DNA of 64,000 nucleotides from contig NC_061082.1 in the NCBI RefSeq assembly GCF_021917145.1, forward strand, positions 5,855,989 to 5,919,988, written 5' to 3'. A model generated the notes under the pieces. It saw only the letters and a list, made by a program, of their open reading frames with translations. It was not told the origin of the DNA and did no database searches. The DNA comes from Hypomesus transpacificus. Lineage: Eukaryota > Chordata > Actinopteri > Osmeriformes > Osmeridae. The translations under genes were made by a program, and so were the position numbers. Of this stretch, positions 11,633 through 25,106 are shown one piece after another (positions within the stretch are counted from its first letter, which is position 1; the number at the start of each line of letters is the position of its first letter).

Positions 11633-13892
11633 AGCCGTACCAGCAACCAGTCGCACCAGCTGTCCTTGCCTAGCAGCGGACAGATTAGTAAAATAAACGC
11701 AGACCGAGACAGAAGGGCTAGGTTACACCTCAGACAAGAGCCATGATCCCCTCTCTCTCTGCTCTACTTCCGTAGATAGCACTGCAAATGGGACATATAC
11801 ATTTACATATATACATTTTTTTTTCACCTCGATGTGACCGCCCCTTAATGCAGGTATGGAGAAAGACGCCAGGATTTTTGCTTTGTCTTTCATCCAAGAA
11901 GGGAAGTGGGGGTGTGGGGAGGGGGGGGGGGGTGAATAGGGGCCCAACTTGGCAACCCAAAGTGGGTCTAAATAAAGAGTGCGGGTGGGATGGCAGCAGG
12001 CTGTGAACCATGCCACAAATCTCCCTCTGGGTTTAGCAGTCAGAGAACACCATGCAGGCCCAAATGACCAGGGATTTACTCCATCATTTATAGAGCAGCA
12101 TCACTTTGCTGCCGTGTTGCAAGGACACCATTTAATGGATAGGATCAAGGGTGGAGAGATACTGGAGAGATAACCCCCTCCACAGGAAACCAAAGGTCAA
12201 AGATTAAAATCATATCCATAATTTGTCCAATCTTACTGGTGTAAACATCCAGGAAAAGTTAGTCTACCTCTGTGACCAATCCCAAGGCTAATCTCAATCA
12301 TTATACAATCATTCAGGTCATACTAAAGCCACAAGGTCATTCTAAAGCCACATTCAATAACTGAATAATTTTAAAATGGTTCTGGAAGTTATTCTCATGA
12401 GATTGGTCAATCTCAGTAACCCGTCCTGGACCAATTTGGATCCCAGGTATTGTCCAACTTTCATTGGGGGAAAAAACGTGGTCAAACTCTAGCTTGGAGA
12501 AAATCTAGAACAAACTAGAAGCATTTACAGATTCTTCAGCACTGGATCAACCTGAGAACCCCACCATACGTGGGACCTGGCAGCACCCAAAGTCTTCTAC
12601 CTCCCCCAACAGAGCAGATCAACTCCATCTCTGTCACCCCTTATTACCCTATGGGGTGATAAAACTTCAAAGCCAGCCTCTGGGATCTCTTCTTCCATGG
12701 TTGACTGGTGGTTCAGAGGGTTCGTCCAAGAGATCAAGTAAGAGTGACCCAGCGAGGTTTGAGGGTAATGATTAAAGTGAGGGGGGGCGATGACGGAGTC
12801 TGTCTGACCTGACCTTTCCTAGCCACTGTATTTGTGGCAGTGGTAAGCACAGGCTTTAGCAGCACCCAGGGTCTGGTGGTGCCCAGACAGCTGCAGTCTT
12901 ATCCCCTAGCCTTAACGGTCGGGCTGGGGGGGCTGCTGGGGCCAGGGACTGGGAGGGAGGACTGGGGGATGGAGGATAGGGGGCGGAGGAATGTAGGCAC
13001 ACCTTCAAAGTCTGCTTGGGCTGGGGCAGGGGTTAGGGTTGGGGTAGGGACTGGGGCTGGGGCTGGGGCAGAAGTTGAGGCTGCAGGTGGGGACTGTGGA
13101 CCAGATGTTGAGAACAAGATGGGCTGAAGGAGGCCAGAGGATCAGGGACCGGATTCTACTGAACATCCTGTTTACGGCTTCTCCTTACATGTTTGTTAAG
13201 AATCAACTGTGAATCCAATGTTTGCTATAACAAACAAGTAATACAAGAGAGCCAGCAGTAGAACATCATTCTGTGCCACAATGTGCCTCTTTGGTCAAAG
13301 CTACATATTATGAATTGGGTTATCTATTAGAATATTAAAAGTCATACATAAACAAGGTTTGTTGACTAACAAAGTAGTTGCTTGTGTGAGTAGGCCTGCT
13401 GTTATTGGAGAACATCAACTGATCCATGTGAAAATAGTTACGGAGGATTGGAAGTCGAGTTAGAGGAGCTCAAATTAAATCACCTGGCTTCACTGTTCTG
13501 TCTCCTGAAAAGAGATTCCAACAAATGCCTCCCCTCTCGGGGGGGAAACACCATCATCTGACTTTAATTTCCTCCACCTCCAGTCCCACCTCTTTTAGCG
13601 CAACACATTACATGGTTTCTTGAGTAATTCAAAGACGTACCTTCAACCACACAGTGCCAGTTACGACTCTCTAAGGCTCCAAGGGACACATACTCTAAGG
13701 AGTTCCAAGGTCACATTTGGATACAGGGTTCATCCATCGAGATGAGAAAAATCAGTAGATTGTTGGTTCATGAGAAATCATAATGGTTCAGCATGTACTG
13801 TAAGAGTTTTGAACTTTATATCCCACACTCTAAGATGTGTAAGCTTATCCCGATGCGTCCATGACCACACAGGAATAATCAGTAACTTGTAG

Positions 13893-14062
13893 AGGGAGTC
13901 AGATGGCGGTGAGGGAGTCGGGCTAGTAATCAGAAGGTTGCCAGATCGATTCCCCGCTGTGCCAAATTACGTTGTGTCCTTGGGCAAGGCACTTCACCCT
14001 ACTTGCCTCGTGGAAATGTACCTGTACTTACTGTAAGTCGCTCTGGATAAGACTTAAAATTT
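13893..14062 (+). mobile_element. tRNA-derived SINE, copy 1 (damaged A box, truncated tail)
   Basis: The 5' part matches a tRNA-Leu-like head: GTCAGATGG, then GAGGGAGTCGGGCTAGTAATC, then a B-box-like GGTTGCCAGATCGATTCC. The common teleost body follows (GGGCAAGGCACTTCACCC, TACTTACTGTAAGTCGCTCT). Compared with copies 2 and 3, the A box lacks TGAGC and the 3' CTGCTAAATGACTAAATG segment is missing. Confidence 0.85.
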
Positions 14063-14765
14063 AAAATGTTGTAGTTGTCAATGTTTGGGAAACGATCGTT
14101 GCATTGGTTGTTCTACCCGTCTGTTGCAGAAGCCATTTTGAATTATTTTCCTTCTATAGGGTTGTGTGAAGAGAAGAGGCCATTGCTGACACTCGAGTCT
14201 GAGTGCTCGTGGTATTTTCCATCTGCGCAAGGTTAGCCACAGAATCCCCTGGCCACCCAAAGCGGCACAAAGACAAGAGTGTTAATTCGGGGCCACCCCT
14301 GGGGACTGAGGGTTATTTCAGATGGTTGGGGGGGGCATCCCTGGAGAGGGTTGCAGGTGGAGTGGCCGGGCGGGGGGGGGTGGGGTTGCGGGCGGGGGCG
14401 GGGGCGGCTCATGGACGTGGATTTGGAGTGTGCGTCAGCCTGGTAACTAGAGCTCAGTTGGGACCTCTTTGGTGTGTAGTGATGACTGTTTGGGGGTAAC
14501 CATGCCCTGTAACTATATGAGGATAGCTCCTCTGGGTCTACAGTACCAGTCAAAGTTCATCCAGACAAACCAAACTGACTTGGAGTCGTGTCTGTGTCTA
14601 TACATCGCTGAAGTGCAGCAGATCCTAAACGTGTGTGCCTGGTTTGATGAAGTTATTCATCTCATGAATACAGTTTTACCATCTCTGACTCCCAACAAGG
14701 ACATCCTGCAGAACCTAGATTCAGCCAAACTGATATTTTCACTGGGACAAAGTCCTGGGTCTGTG

Positions 14766-15034
14766 GCAGGTCTGAGGCAGGTCTGAGGCAGGTCTGAGGC
14801 AGGTCTGAGGCAGGTCTGTGGCAGGTCTGAGGCAGGTCTGTGGCAGGTCTGAGGCAGGTCTGAGGCAGGTCTGAGGCAGGTCTGAGGCAGGTCTGAGGCA
14901 GGTCTGTGGCAGGTCTGAGGCAGGTCTGAGGCAGGTCTGAGGCAGGTCTGTGGCAGGTCTGAGGCAGGTCTGAGGCAGGTCTGAGGCAGGTCTGAGGCAG
15001 GTCTGTGGCAGGTCTGAGGCAGGTCTGTGGCAGG
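14766..15034. repeat. 11-bp minisatellite, about 25 copies
   Basis: Tandem TCTGAGGCAGG units are interspersed with TCTGTGGCAGG variants. Because 11 is not a multiple of 3 but the array lacks stops in some frames, it gives long periodic open frames (repeating PASDLPQTCLR on the minus strand). These have no other support. Confidence 0.95.
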
Positions 15035-16722
15035 CAAGTGGGGTTCCTGGACTGAGAAAACCGGCTGTGTTGTAACCCTGTACGAGGGGTAGTCCCGCCA
15101 TGTGACCAGGGGAGGGTGGAGTATCGGAGGAACCTCCCAGGGATGGAGAGAGCAGTGGTGAGGAAGAGGGAGATGATGTGTTACTTAAGGAGGTATTTCA
15201 CACTATCTTATTCTCCTCCCTATTCATCCCCCCTTCTCTGTCTCGTTTTACGGATAAGTGGAGAGTGACGATGGGTCCATGCAGGTGGTAAAGGGAAGTT
15301 TATTCTGGTTCCTGATTGGGTGTTGCTACGGCACAACCATTTGTTTGGAAACAGTAACCGGGTTACCAGTTTTGGACAATTTGTTGGTATGATATTAGTC
15401 TGTAGATAAAATACATATTTGAATGTGAGATAGAGGTGTTTCAAACCAGATAACTTACAGCAATTCATATCTTAACAGCAAATGCACAAATCAGTTGAAA
15501 AGTGCAAACTTATTCTGGCCCTCTTGATTTACGGGTTTAATTTGTTGACATGTTTTCCGCATAAGGGTCATCAGATATCACAAGATTTCTTTACCAAATT
15601 ATTCCTATTCATTTGAATGCATTGTTGTTCTGCTGGCCCTACTTAAATATATCTGGCCACCTCAGTCAAGAAAATGTACTTGCCACTATATCATCAACCT
15701 CGATTCAATTGAATTACAGAATCAAATCTGGAGATAAACTCAATTGTACAGTACCTTTCGTTCTCAGGGTAACTATTTTGAAACTGTCTCATCAAGCTAA
15801 TTATAAGGTGATATGAAGTGGACAAAAACACTTGTTGGAAATTCCAACATACTAACAAGCTTGGACTTAAACGCCCTGGCACACATCTATCTGCCTTTTG
15901 CACATTGTGTTACCTGTGCATAATCAGTCAATGAAATGCTGTGTAAAGTGAAAGCGAGAAGCACTGAACTGTTGCTACTCTGAAGATGAGCAGCTCTCAT
16001 GGTGTCCACCACACATCTCTGAGGTGGAAGAGTTGGAAGAGGGTGGTCCACTCTCTCCAGTCTCCACTTTCACCCTCGTTGTATTTGTGGGCTAACTGTA
16101 GCTAAACCATAGGGGGAGATGAAATAGGAAGCCCCCAAAATATAATTCCAACCAGATGGACTACACACACAAAGAGCTTCTTCTCTCCTTCCACCAAGTG
16201 AAATGTACACCAGTACATTTCCCCGCACAGGGATATGGTGTCTCTCATCACCACCCATAGACACACGGACTTAAGAGGATGATGCCTCTGTGCCTAAATA
16301 AACCTGGGGTAGCTTTGTATGTTTAGCTGAATGATCCATCAGCAGGATCTTCAGCCCGAGCCAGAACTACAGCAACGGCAACTGGAGGATCAAAAATATC
16401 TATCTAGAATGTCTATTTCCTGGCAAACAGAAACACAATCCCTGCTGCTGTCGGTTGAAAGCTGATCAAATGAATTTTGTGACTCAGATGTGAGGTAAGG
16501 AGATAGAAACAAAGACTTTTAAACAAGTTTAGACATTTTGATAGATGCTGTACTATTCTTTGAGGCTTGATTGCCATGTGTGGGTGGCCCCTACCTAAAT
16601 ATTGTCTTACTTCATTCTATACCCATATTTAACAAAGTGTGAATTCACATTTATGAATATGAGAAGCAAAAAAAGAATAACAACGCATTGAAATAATCTA
16701 ATGCGATTTGTATTATAATTGC

Positions 16723-16830
16723 AGTCAGATGGCTGAGCGGTGAGGGAGTCCGGCTAGTTATCAGAAGGTTCCCTGTACTTACTGTAAGTTGCTCTGGATA
16801 AGAGCATCTGCTAAATGACTAAATGAAATG
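16723..16830 (+). mobile_element. tRNA-derived SINE, copy 2, internally deleted
   Basis: The head GTCAGATGGCTGAGCGGTGA with an intact A box runs to CAGAAGGTT. It then jumps straight to CCCTGTACTTACTGTAAGTT and the tail CTGCTAAATGACTAAATG. About 75 bp of the middle (B box and body), present in copies 1 and 3, is absent. Confidence 0.85.
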
Positions 16831-18746
16831 TACTAATTATAAAATATATACTGTATATTGGACTGTCTCCTGTCCAAACCTAGAATATCCTCCTAGAAGC
16901 TTCCATCCTGCAAGGGATCCAGTCTTCACTCAGCAGGGTGATGGGCTGAGAATGGGGGGAATGGCCGACGGGGCCCTGATGGTAGAGGCTTCCTGGTCAG
17001 CTATCCCCAGACAGGGAGAGGTGATGACAGCCTAAATGAGCTGTTAATTAGCTCTGATTAAGATGGAAGGCTTGATGCTTAAGATGCAGGGTTAAGGAGA
17101 AGGGAGAGGGCAGGGGAGGTCATACACATATACACACACAAATACACACACACAGACACACTTACACACACACAAATACAGAAACCTTCAGACAAACAGG
17201 AGCACACAAACAAGCACAATCATTCACACAAATACCTTCAGTTGTCCATGAACTGACAGAGACGTCGAGGGGTGGTTTTTACAAAAAGTTTAATGGCTCC
17301 CTTGTTTTTTAATCATGAGTTTAAACTGATAACAAGGAAATCTAATTATGCTGGGTCTTCCTGTAGCAGTATCATGTGCTGAGTCAGCTGTGATCTATTA
17401 GACATTGTGTCTAAAATTGTTTTTCACTTGTTATTTTTCTGGTTGCTTTGCCAGTACTGTGGACTAAAGCTCTGCTCCATAGACACAGTGTACAGGACAT
17501 GACATAATCATTCATATAATCAGATGAACGATGATAGCTGTGCTAAAACCTTGTAATAGAGTCAAACGTTTTTAGGATTGAGGAAGATTGACAGAGAGAG
17601 ATTTTCCTTCTTGTTGTGTCACAGGGCGGATTTAAACTGCCAACCTTCTGACCGGGGGCCTCTGTTGATACACCAATGAGATCTTGTCCTTTTGATGATG
17701 ATATCATGTGACAGGCAAATCCACTCATCCCATGCAGACCACCCTTCAGATGTGGAGGGATGTCAGACTGAAAACTGAACACCTGCTGTCAGAAACACAC
17801 TGACCCCTGCTGGAGAAAATACATGCATGTGACCCATCGGACTACAGTAGCTACTGAACAGTAGGGGGCACTTTTGGAGAGCAAACAAATCGCTGACCAA
17901 GATCGATGAATGTATCGTGTGCTAAGGATGTGCACCACTAGGTGGCAGCATTGTAATGTTCAAAAGCTGACGCACGGACCTCGACACAAAACTGCAATGC
18001 ACAAATCGTGATACGTTTGATTTAAAAGTTTTCTTGTGCCAAGATGACCCCACATTCCATAGCTAATGGTACGTGCACGGATGACACATAGCTGTTGTAG
18101 AAATGTGTCACACAACACTAAAAGCCAGAGCTCATCTGGTGTTGTCTTTGAGAGCAATCATACCTGGCTCAGCATGGGCCTTTTTGGCCCTTTGATTCAG
18201 TGCAGGCAATCGGGTGAGAAAATTGGCCGCAGTGCCAGATTTCCTTCAGATATTCAATTGTATGGGGAAATTGAATTTGGTGGGGTTTGAGTACCTCTCT
18301 CTCTCTCTAGCTCGTTCTCCCTCTATCTCTCTTAGACAAACACACTCACTCTCACACGCACACACACACACACACTCATGCACGCACGCACACAGACACA
18401 CACACAGACACTTGCCATGCAGAGCGAGATTCAGTTCGTGGGCATGCTTGTCTAAATTGGCATCGTGCCAGTGTGTCGAACGTACCCATCAAACGGGTTC
18501 CACTCCACCGGTTGGGCAACATGCATGCTGGTCACGTTCCATGGCACCCACACAGCAGGCTGGCTGCAGGGAGAACTCATTTCCCTGTCCGTTATTCCAC
18601 AGATGTTTGCTGTAATGCTTTCCTGATGGAGAGAGAAGACTCCTCCATTACTCTCCAGTGGAGAAAACACGGGCTGAAAAGCACAACGTTTGCACCCTCT
18701 TAATCTGAGTCAACCGAAAGGGAGGATCGGTAACAATTTTGCAGAG

Positions 18747-18818
18747 CCCCCCCCCCCCCCCCCCCCCTCTTTCCCCCGTTCAAACATTAGCGTTTTTTGT
18801 TTGTTTGTTTGTTTGTTT
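18747..18818. repeat. C run of about 21 followed by (GTTT)n
   Basis: A pure C stretch at 18747-18767 is followed within 30 bases by five GTTT units. Both are length-unstable simple repeats. Confidence 0.85.
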
Positions 18819-19773
18819 TTCGTCACATTGAGAGTGTCATGATATTGCTTAAAAGGGTGACTGAGTCTAAGTGGCAAAACGGGAGGCGGAGAGTAGGATT
18901 GCGTTGGGGTGTGTGTGAACTGGAAGAACTGTATTGCTGTATCTCTTGCACTTCTGACCTCACTCAGAAACATCAGACAAAAAACTGGCACTCCAGAAAG
19001 CCTCACCGAGAAGCGCATTCACATATTTTACCCACACACACACACACACACAAACACACACATGAAGCCCTCTTATGTGTTTAAAACGGCCTTTGCCTCT
19101 CAAACCCCCGCAAACCTCTATCATCCACACTGAAGTATGTTCAAGGCCTCGCTCTTTCCCTCTATCCTCCTCTCTCCCTTTTTTCTCTCCCTCTCTTTTC
19201 CATCTTCTTCACTGCACTCTATGAAGGAACTGAAGGCTGATGGACTCCCTGTGGTGTTGTGGAAATCTCTCTATCCTTCTCACACTCTGTCTCACTCTCT
19301 CTTCCCCCCTCCCTCTCCCCCTCACTCTCTCACTCTCTGCCTCAGAGGGGGCTGTAGTGTGTTAATCAGTGTTAGTCTCTGGTGGCAAACCTGCCTCCGC
19401 AATGTGACAATAATTAACACCAAATACTTGTGACTGGTAATGAGCATGAGAGAGATGGAGAGAGAAAGTAAGAGGGAAGAAGAGAGGCAGACATAGTGGA
19501 AAAGAGAGAGGGAGAGAGAGAGACATTGAGAGGAAGATGCATTGAGAGAGGGGAGGGGGAAACAGGGAAAAGAGAGAGTGGGGAGAGACAGCGTGTATAG
19601 AGGAGGGAGAAACAGTGAGAAGGGTGAATCTCCTGATGGTAAACAGGATGGGACGCAGAGACAAAACACTTTTGGTTCACAGTGTTTACGTCTGAATTAT
19701 TTAGACTAAGAATTATTTGTATATGTGTATATTCTTAGTCGCATGCGCCTTCCTGCCACCGTGAATTCCTTTT

Positions 19774-19850
19774 TTCTGTAAACTCACTTGGCGAATAAAG
19801 CTCATTCAGATTCTGAATCCGATTCTGATTGATTCTGATTCTGAACAACT
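19774..19850 (+). mobile_element. LINE-like 3' tail fragment
   Basis: The sequence TTGGCGAATAAAGCTCATTC followed by repeated GATTCTGATT units has the form of a fish retroposon 3' end: a poly(A)-like AATAAA motif and a short tandem tail. No body of the element is recognisable to the left, so this would be a severely 5'-truncated copy. Confidence 0.5.
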
Positions 19851-21126
19851 TCTGTATATCATGGGCCTTGAAAACAAAGATCCGTTCAATCTGAGAACCA
19901 CAGAAGGGACATTGTGTGTAACGAGAGTGTGCTGTAGAGTACTTCTACGCAGAGCTCCCGGAACAATTATGAGCAATTATATATGCTACATTTACTGACA
20001 GAGATAATGACATGCTTACCATGTAACACCAATTAACTACACAGCAACAAGGACACTTACTGCCATATATACAGTACCATTTCACATATAGGAAATTCAT
20101 AGATATACACACAAAATCTCACACATACACATCAGGCACTTAATGCAAGCTCTGCACCCCTTCATTCATACTGAGAGGCTGATAAACAGTGCAATTAAAC
20201 AGAGCCCTTTCATCATAAGCCTCTCAGTTTCTTTTGTGAACAGAGTTTTTTCGTCTATTCTGCCGTCTGTCGCAAACTAATTGCAGGAAACAACAGCCCA
20301 CACGTTCGTCCACACGCAGGCTAGCGCTAAGATCCCCGCATTGAGATTCAGGGGGCGGGCTGCCTCTCTGGGCCAGCCTACGGCTGATGACAGAAACCTT
20401 AAAGGAGCTCTTTTATCCTCTAATTCTAGCCTTATCCTCCATCTTTACATCGCTAAGCTGCCGCCAGGATCACATTACAATCCAGAGGGCTTACATTTGC
20501 TTCAGTTTTATCAGAGAAGATTGGGGCTTTGGAGACTTGTGGAAGGGGGGCGGGGGTTAGTATGTGTTTCCCCTGCTTGATGACAGAGGGGTGTGGAACC
20601 TCCGCCCTGCTCTCCATCTAGCATCACAACAGTGTGCGTACGTGAGGGGGTATTGAAAGCGGGATGGTCACCTGACCAACAGCGTCATCACGATTCCACG
20701 CTACTTGGATCGCATCTACATTCGGTTGATTTTGTTGGCACTGAGCCCCATTGATCAGCGGTGCCCTGTCTATTCTGACTGGTCTAGGATCAGTCCACAC
20801 GGCCTCCCCTGGATCATTCCTCCTTCACACCTCCTTGTCACACACACATACACACACACACATGCAAACACACACATACACACCTCCTCTATGGTATCAC
20901 CCTCACTCATAACCAGGACATCAGCCACACCAGTCCACACACACTCACAAACACACTCAAATGCACACACACAAATAAACACTTTGTTGCTGTATTTCTG
21001 TTATAAAACCGAAGACCCATGCTCTGATGGCCCTATGCCAGTCACAGTTCTGACTAGTCACAGACGTGAGGATGGTAGCCATGCGTAGCATCCAGCTCTG
21101 TGGCTCAGCGAGGGCTGGGAAGGTCT

Positions 21127-21190
21127 GACTGCTGGCTGGCTGGCTGGCTGGCTGAGGACAGTGGCTGGCTGGCTGAGGACAGTGGCTGCA
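21127..21190. repeat. (GGCT)n with a duplicated GAGGACAGT unit
   Basis: Two runs of CTGGCTGG are each followed by CTGAGGACAGTGGCTG, giving a small compound tandem repeat. Confidence 0.8.
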
Positions 21191-23834
21191 GCCCAGCAGA
21201 GCCTGGTCAAACAGGCCATTCATGGCCCTGCCTCAGCCACATATAGGACTATTTATAAGCCTTTTCCTATGAATAATGCCAATGCTCGGATACTCACTTA
21301 CACACACTCTCATGACAAAACTTATTTCCCAGTTCTCTCTCTTTCACCAAGGCTAATGTTTCAACAAAATTTGAGCAATAGATATCCTCTATGTTCTATT
21401 TGATGTGTGTATGTGTGTGTGCGCGCGTGGGTGTGTGTGGGTGTCTGTGTGTGTGTTTGTGCTCGCTTGCGGGAACACGTGTGCGTTGTTAACAAGTAGG
21501 CTATGTACTCATACACATTGGATTGTGAACGTACACATTTTGCTGTGTGTTGTTTGACCTGTGATCCATATTTCTTGCCCTCAAGTGTTCAGGTTTTGAT
21601 CCTGTGTTATTGTGTGTGACTGACTTCTGGTAATAGATTAATGGATGTCTAGCTGTAAGCAAGTTAGTGTACCCGAGCAAAGTCACTTATTAAACCCAAG
21701 CTCCGAACCATTTCCTTAATGCCTCAGAGTGCCTCTGGTCCAGCCTATCAGCTACTGGATCAGCAGGCTGACCTTTCACCTCAGAACACATTCTGTTCCA
21801 CAACAGGCCTGTGCACTCCCATAAAAATAACTTGAAAAGGAATAAAGGAGGTGGACAGGGAGAGATGAAGAAAGAGAAATTACAGAAAAAGAGGGCTGGA
21901 GAGAAAGAAAATTGGCGAAGAGAGCAAGAGAAAATAAAAATCTCTTTTGAGTTTCCCATCTCCATATTGCTACCAAACCTATCATCTGTGGCGATAGATT
22001 CGCTCGCGGCTCGCCCCTCCTGCGACTCCGAGACAGCTCTGACTCGCTGTCACCTTGGCAACCGCTGCGGAGGTGAACCGCCAGCTGGGGTAGCCGACCT
22101 CCATTGGCCGCGTGCCAGAGGGCGTCATGCCGCTGGATGGATCCGCAAGATAACCAAAGTACAAATATTTGAAATGGAGGCCCACTTGTAGGCCTATTGC
22201 AGGATCGACTGCAGTCGAAATATTATCTGAGATGTGTGTGTTCTCTCATTAGCCCAAAACTTTTCCTGGGGATTGGCTACTATTGCGTTGTAAAATGATC
22301 AAGATTTAAATTACACAATTTCACATTAATTTCTTTAGGTACAAATTGTAAACATAGCCTAAAAGAATACTGAAATACTTAATTCACTGCAACCCAAAGG
22401 GTTAGGTCTTAATAAAGGCCGATATAGTAGACCTGAAAATATAAATGAAAAGATGTGACTTCAACTAAACTTATTTCCATAAACTAAAAGGTCAAGCACC
22501 AAGGCTTGAGAAAATAAAAAAAAATCTTAGATTGCATAATTTGGATTAGGCCTACCTACTTTGATGTGCGGGCCTATAGAACAATCAAAACGTTTCCATA
22601 CAACCCGTTTCAAATCCGTGAACATTTTTGTAAGGTTCCCTTTGGGTTCCTGCATTGTTTTTCAATTGTGTTAAAGACTATAATACCTTTTTGGGCTGTA
22701 TAAAACTGAAAGAAGACGACGTTTAAGGTTGTCTTTACATGAGACGTCCTTTATTGTCCTGAAAACAGTTTAGACTAAAAAAAAGTAAGGTATGACCGAA
22801 ATATTGAGTCAACACTGTAGGCTCGTCTAGACGTGAAGCCTATACTGACTCTGGCATTTAAAACGTTAATTATCACAAATGTATGTTTTTTGTATTATTT
22901 ATTAGCCTATCCCTCTCAAAACACAGGAAATAAATTACAGTAGTGAAAATTGTCACACAAAAATATACAATACAACACGTTTTGGGAATGAGTGCTTCAT
23001 TGAAAGTCACGGTTCTCATCATAATAAAAGTCTACACACGTTAACAACGGAAACTGCACAAGGGAAGAGTTATACGTTTTGAGGGACATCGGTTATTGCT
23101 CTTAATACATCAAATGATATAATAATATAGGCTGATGAAAATGTTGATGAACAGGGCCTACGTCTTTTTTGTTTCTCAAACGCAGGCTACTCAACGCGAT
23201 GCTCCAAGATTTAGAGAACACAACATTTGGAATAAAAAACTTTAATAGCCTATCTTTTCGTTTTATATTCAAATTCAATTCCATTTCAATTGGTTTTAAC
23301 ATTGTATTAAATCATAAAAGTGTGTAATGGAAGGGTATACGTTTATCAATGGGGCAAAGTAGGGTAAATAACTCCGATATAACTTTTGGTGGACTAAACC
23401 GGGCAACAGCCTACGGGCAGAGATGTTATAAGTCATAGATCACAGATCACCGTGGTTAGGCCTATTATATCAGAAACATTACTTTTAAATTCCACTGTTA
23501 TTAACTATGTGCACCTCGATGGTCTTTGTGACCGAAAAGCTATAGAAAGTTTACATTTTGTTAGTGCATCAAAGTTACCTGATGAAAATAGGTTTAACCT
23601 TCTCGTTCAAGTCCACAGGCCCATCCCAACACCCCTAAGAAACAAAATACTAGCTGACACACAGATAACAGCTTCAACGTCAATGGTAAAGACTTCCATG
23701 TTGTTCTGCTGTTTATTTTGATTAAAAGTAAATTCAATTAATGCCCAGTTCAATTTCACGGCAAAAATGTCCATTGTCAAGTCGATGCATGTCAATAAAT
23801 ATAGTCCACGCAATATTGTATAGGCCTAGTATTC

Positions 23835-25106
23835 TCACGTGTCGCTGAACATCCGTTTGCAGTCAATGGATGGTGATGGTGAGTCTGAACTCATGTTGCC
23901 CACCTGCGAGTACGCATCCTCGGGTGTGTGCGGCAGTCCTGGCGGCGTCATCCTCTTCTCCTTCTGCCTGCGGTTACAGAACCAGACCCGGACTACCTCT
24001 TTCTCCAGCTGCAGTGAGTCTGCCAGGGAGGTGATCTCCTGTGCGGCGGGTTTGGGACACTTAAGGAAATGACTCTCCAAAGCGCCTTTGACGCTCACCT
24101 CGATGGAGGTGCGCTTCTTCCTTTTCCTGCCCTGCGCAGCAATCTTATCGATGCTGGTTGGGCTGCCCGTGGTGGAGTCAGCCTCTTCCAGCCATTTGTT
24201 CAACAGAGGTTTCAGCTTGCACATGTTTTTAAAGCTGAGCTGGAGAGCCTCGAATCTGCAGATGGTGGTCTGGGAGAACACGTTGCCGTACAGCGTGCCC
24301 AGGGCCAATCCCACGTCCGCTTGGGTGAAACCCAATTTGATCCGTCGTTGCTTGAACTGTTTGGCGAAGTGCTCCAGGTCGTCCGATGTCGGCGTATCCT
24401 CGTCGGAGTGTGTGTCGTGGCTCACCCCGCCCTGGTGCTGATGATGGTGTGGGTGCTGCTGATGGTGGTGGTGGTGGTGATGGTGGTGATGGTCAAGCTC
24501 TGGGGACTCCCCTCGAACCAGTCCCGGATGCATCATGCTCTGACTCCCCGGTGAATTAAGCATCCCGTTCACCGTAAATCCCCCGGGCTGTGAGTAAATT
24601 AACGACTGCTGCTGCCCCTCCGATATGGCGATGTGCCCGGCGTTGGTGCTTCCCCAAGCACCTGGGTGTGTCTGGTGGGAGCCTAGATGCGGAGACCTGT
24701 GGTGCAGAGCAGAGCCAGAGTGCATGTCTTCCCGCCCCGTGCTCCTCTTCAGCTCCTGCGGCTGCGGGCTGCCCGTCATACCTACGGGGCTGGAGGACCA
24801 TGGGGAGCCGGCCTCGGCAGCAGCAACGGCGGCCGCGGCGGCGGCTGCGGCAGCGTGAGGGAGCGAGGTGACCCACTGATGGGCATGGCTCAGCATGTGC
24901 CCCGCGTTGCTCGTCGCCATAGCACCCTGCATGAAATCACTCTGGACCATTTTTACAGATGGGTCCCCTCTGTATCCTCCGGACACTGAGGTGACAGCGG
25001 TGCTACCCTGCTGCATGCCACCGCCACCCCGGTCAGAGTGCACGATGGAGCCGGTAGAGAGGATCCTATTACTGGCCAGATAAGGACTGGAAGTGGCTGC
25101 TGCCAT
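23835..25106 (-). CDS. pou3f3: POU domain class 3 transcription factor 3 (Brn-1 type), complete, single exon
   Basis: An intronless 423-residue frame ends in TGA at 23835. The amino end [13 protein letters not shown], then [20 protein letters not shown] and [15 protein letters not shown] with a poly-Ala run, match POU3F3 and not POU3F1. The middle carries a run of 10 His. The POU-specific domain lies at about residues 242-312 ([20 protein letters not shown], then [20 protein letters not shown]). The POU homeodomain is at about 326-385 ([12 protein letters not shown] to [14 protein letters not shown], recognition helix intact). Class III POU proteins bind octamer-like sites and control neural and kidney development. 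A longer start at 25118 adds MVWG but departs from the family N terminus, so the inner ATG is preferred. Which teleost duplicate this is cannot be told. Confidence 0.96.
   Translation of the reverse strand: MAAATSSPYLASNRILSTGSIVHSDRGGGGMQQGSTAVTSVSGGYRGDPSVKMVQSDFMQGAMATSNAGHMLSHAHQWVTSLPHAAAAAAAAAVAAAEAGSPWSSSPVGMTGSPQPQELKRSTGREDMHSGSALHHRSPHLGSHQTHPGAWGSTNAGHIAISEGQQQSLIYSQPGGFTVNGMLNSPGSQSMMHPGLVRGESPELDHHHHHHHHHHQQHPHHHQHQGGVSHDTHSDEDTPTSDDLEHFAKQFKQRRIKLGFTQADVGLALGTLYGNVFSQTTICRFEALQLSFKNMCKLKPLLNKWLEEADSTTGSPTSIDKIAAQGRKRKKRTSIEVSVKGALESHFLKCPKPAAQEITSLADSLQLEKEVVRVWFCNRRQKEKRMTPPGLPHTPEDAYSQVGNMSSDSPSPSIDCKRMFSDT

Larger units (their letters stand above)
6650..23834. other. Intergenic region between fhl2 and pou3f3
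   Basis: I see no exon of a recognisable protein on either strand in these 17 kb. The longer open frames all cross simple repeats. The region holds the separately listed repeats at 7110, 7872, 8695, 9107, 11329, 14766, 18747 and 21127, the terminal-repeat element at 10176, SINE copies at 13893 and 16723, and a LINE-like tail near 19774. Stretches of ordinary unique sequence remain at about 9.2-10.1, 12.0-13.8, 15.1-18.2, 19.7-20.7 and 21.4-23.8 kb. Developmental transcription factor genes usually keep conserved enhancers in such flanks, so the repeat-free patches are the likely functional part. Confidence 0.6.

Noticed and set aside
11303..11656. 117-residue Met/Gly/Glu-repeat frame
   Set aside because: It is a translation of the 27-bp minisatellite.
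14657..15101. Minus-strand frames with an 11-residue PASDLPQTCLR period
   Set aside because: An 11-bp tandem repeat gives an 11-residue period. There is no start context, no flanking exon and no relation to known repeat proteins.
24069..24554. 161-residue plus-strand frame inside pou3f3
   Set aside because: It is antisense to the conserved POU domain, and its composition follows from the codon pattern.
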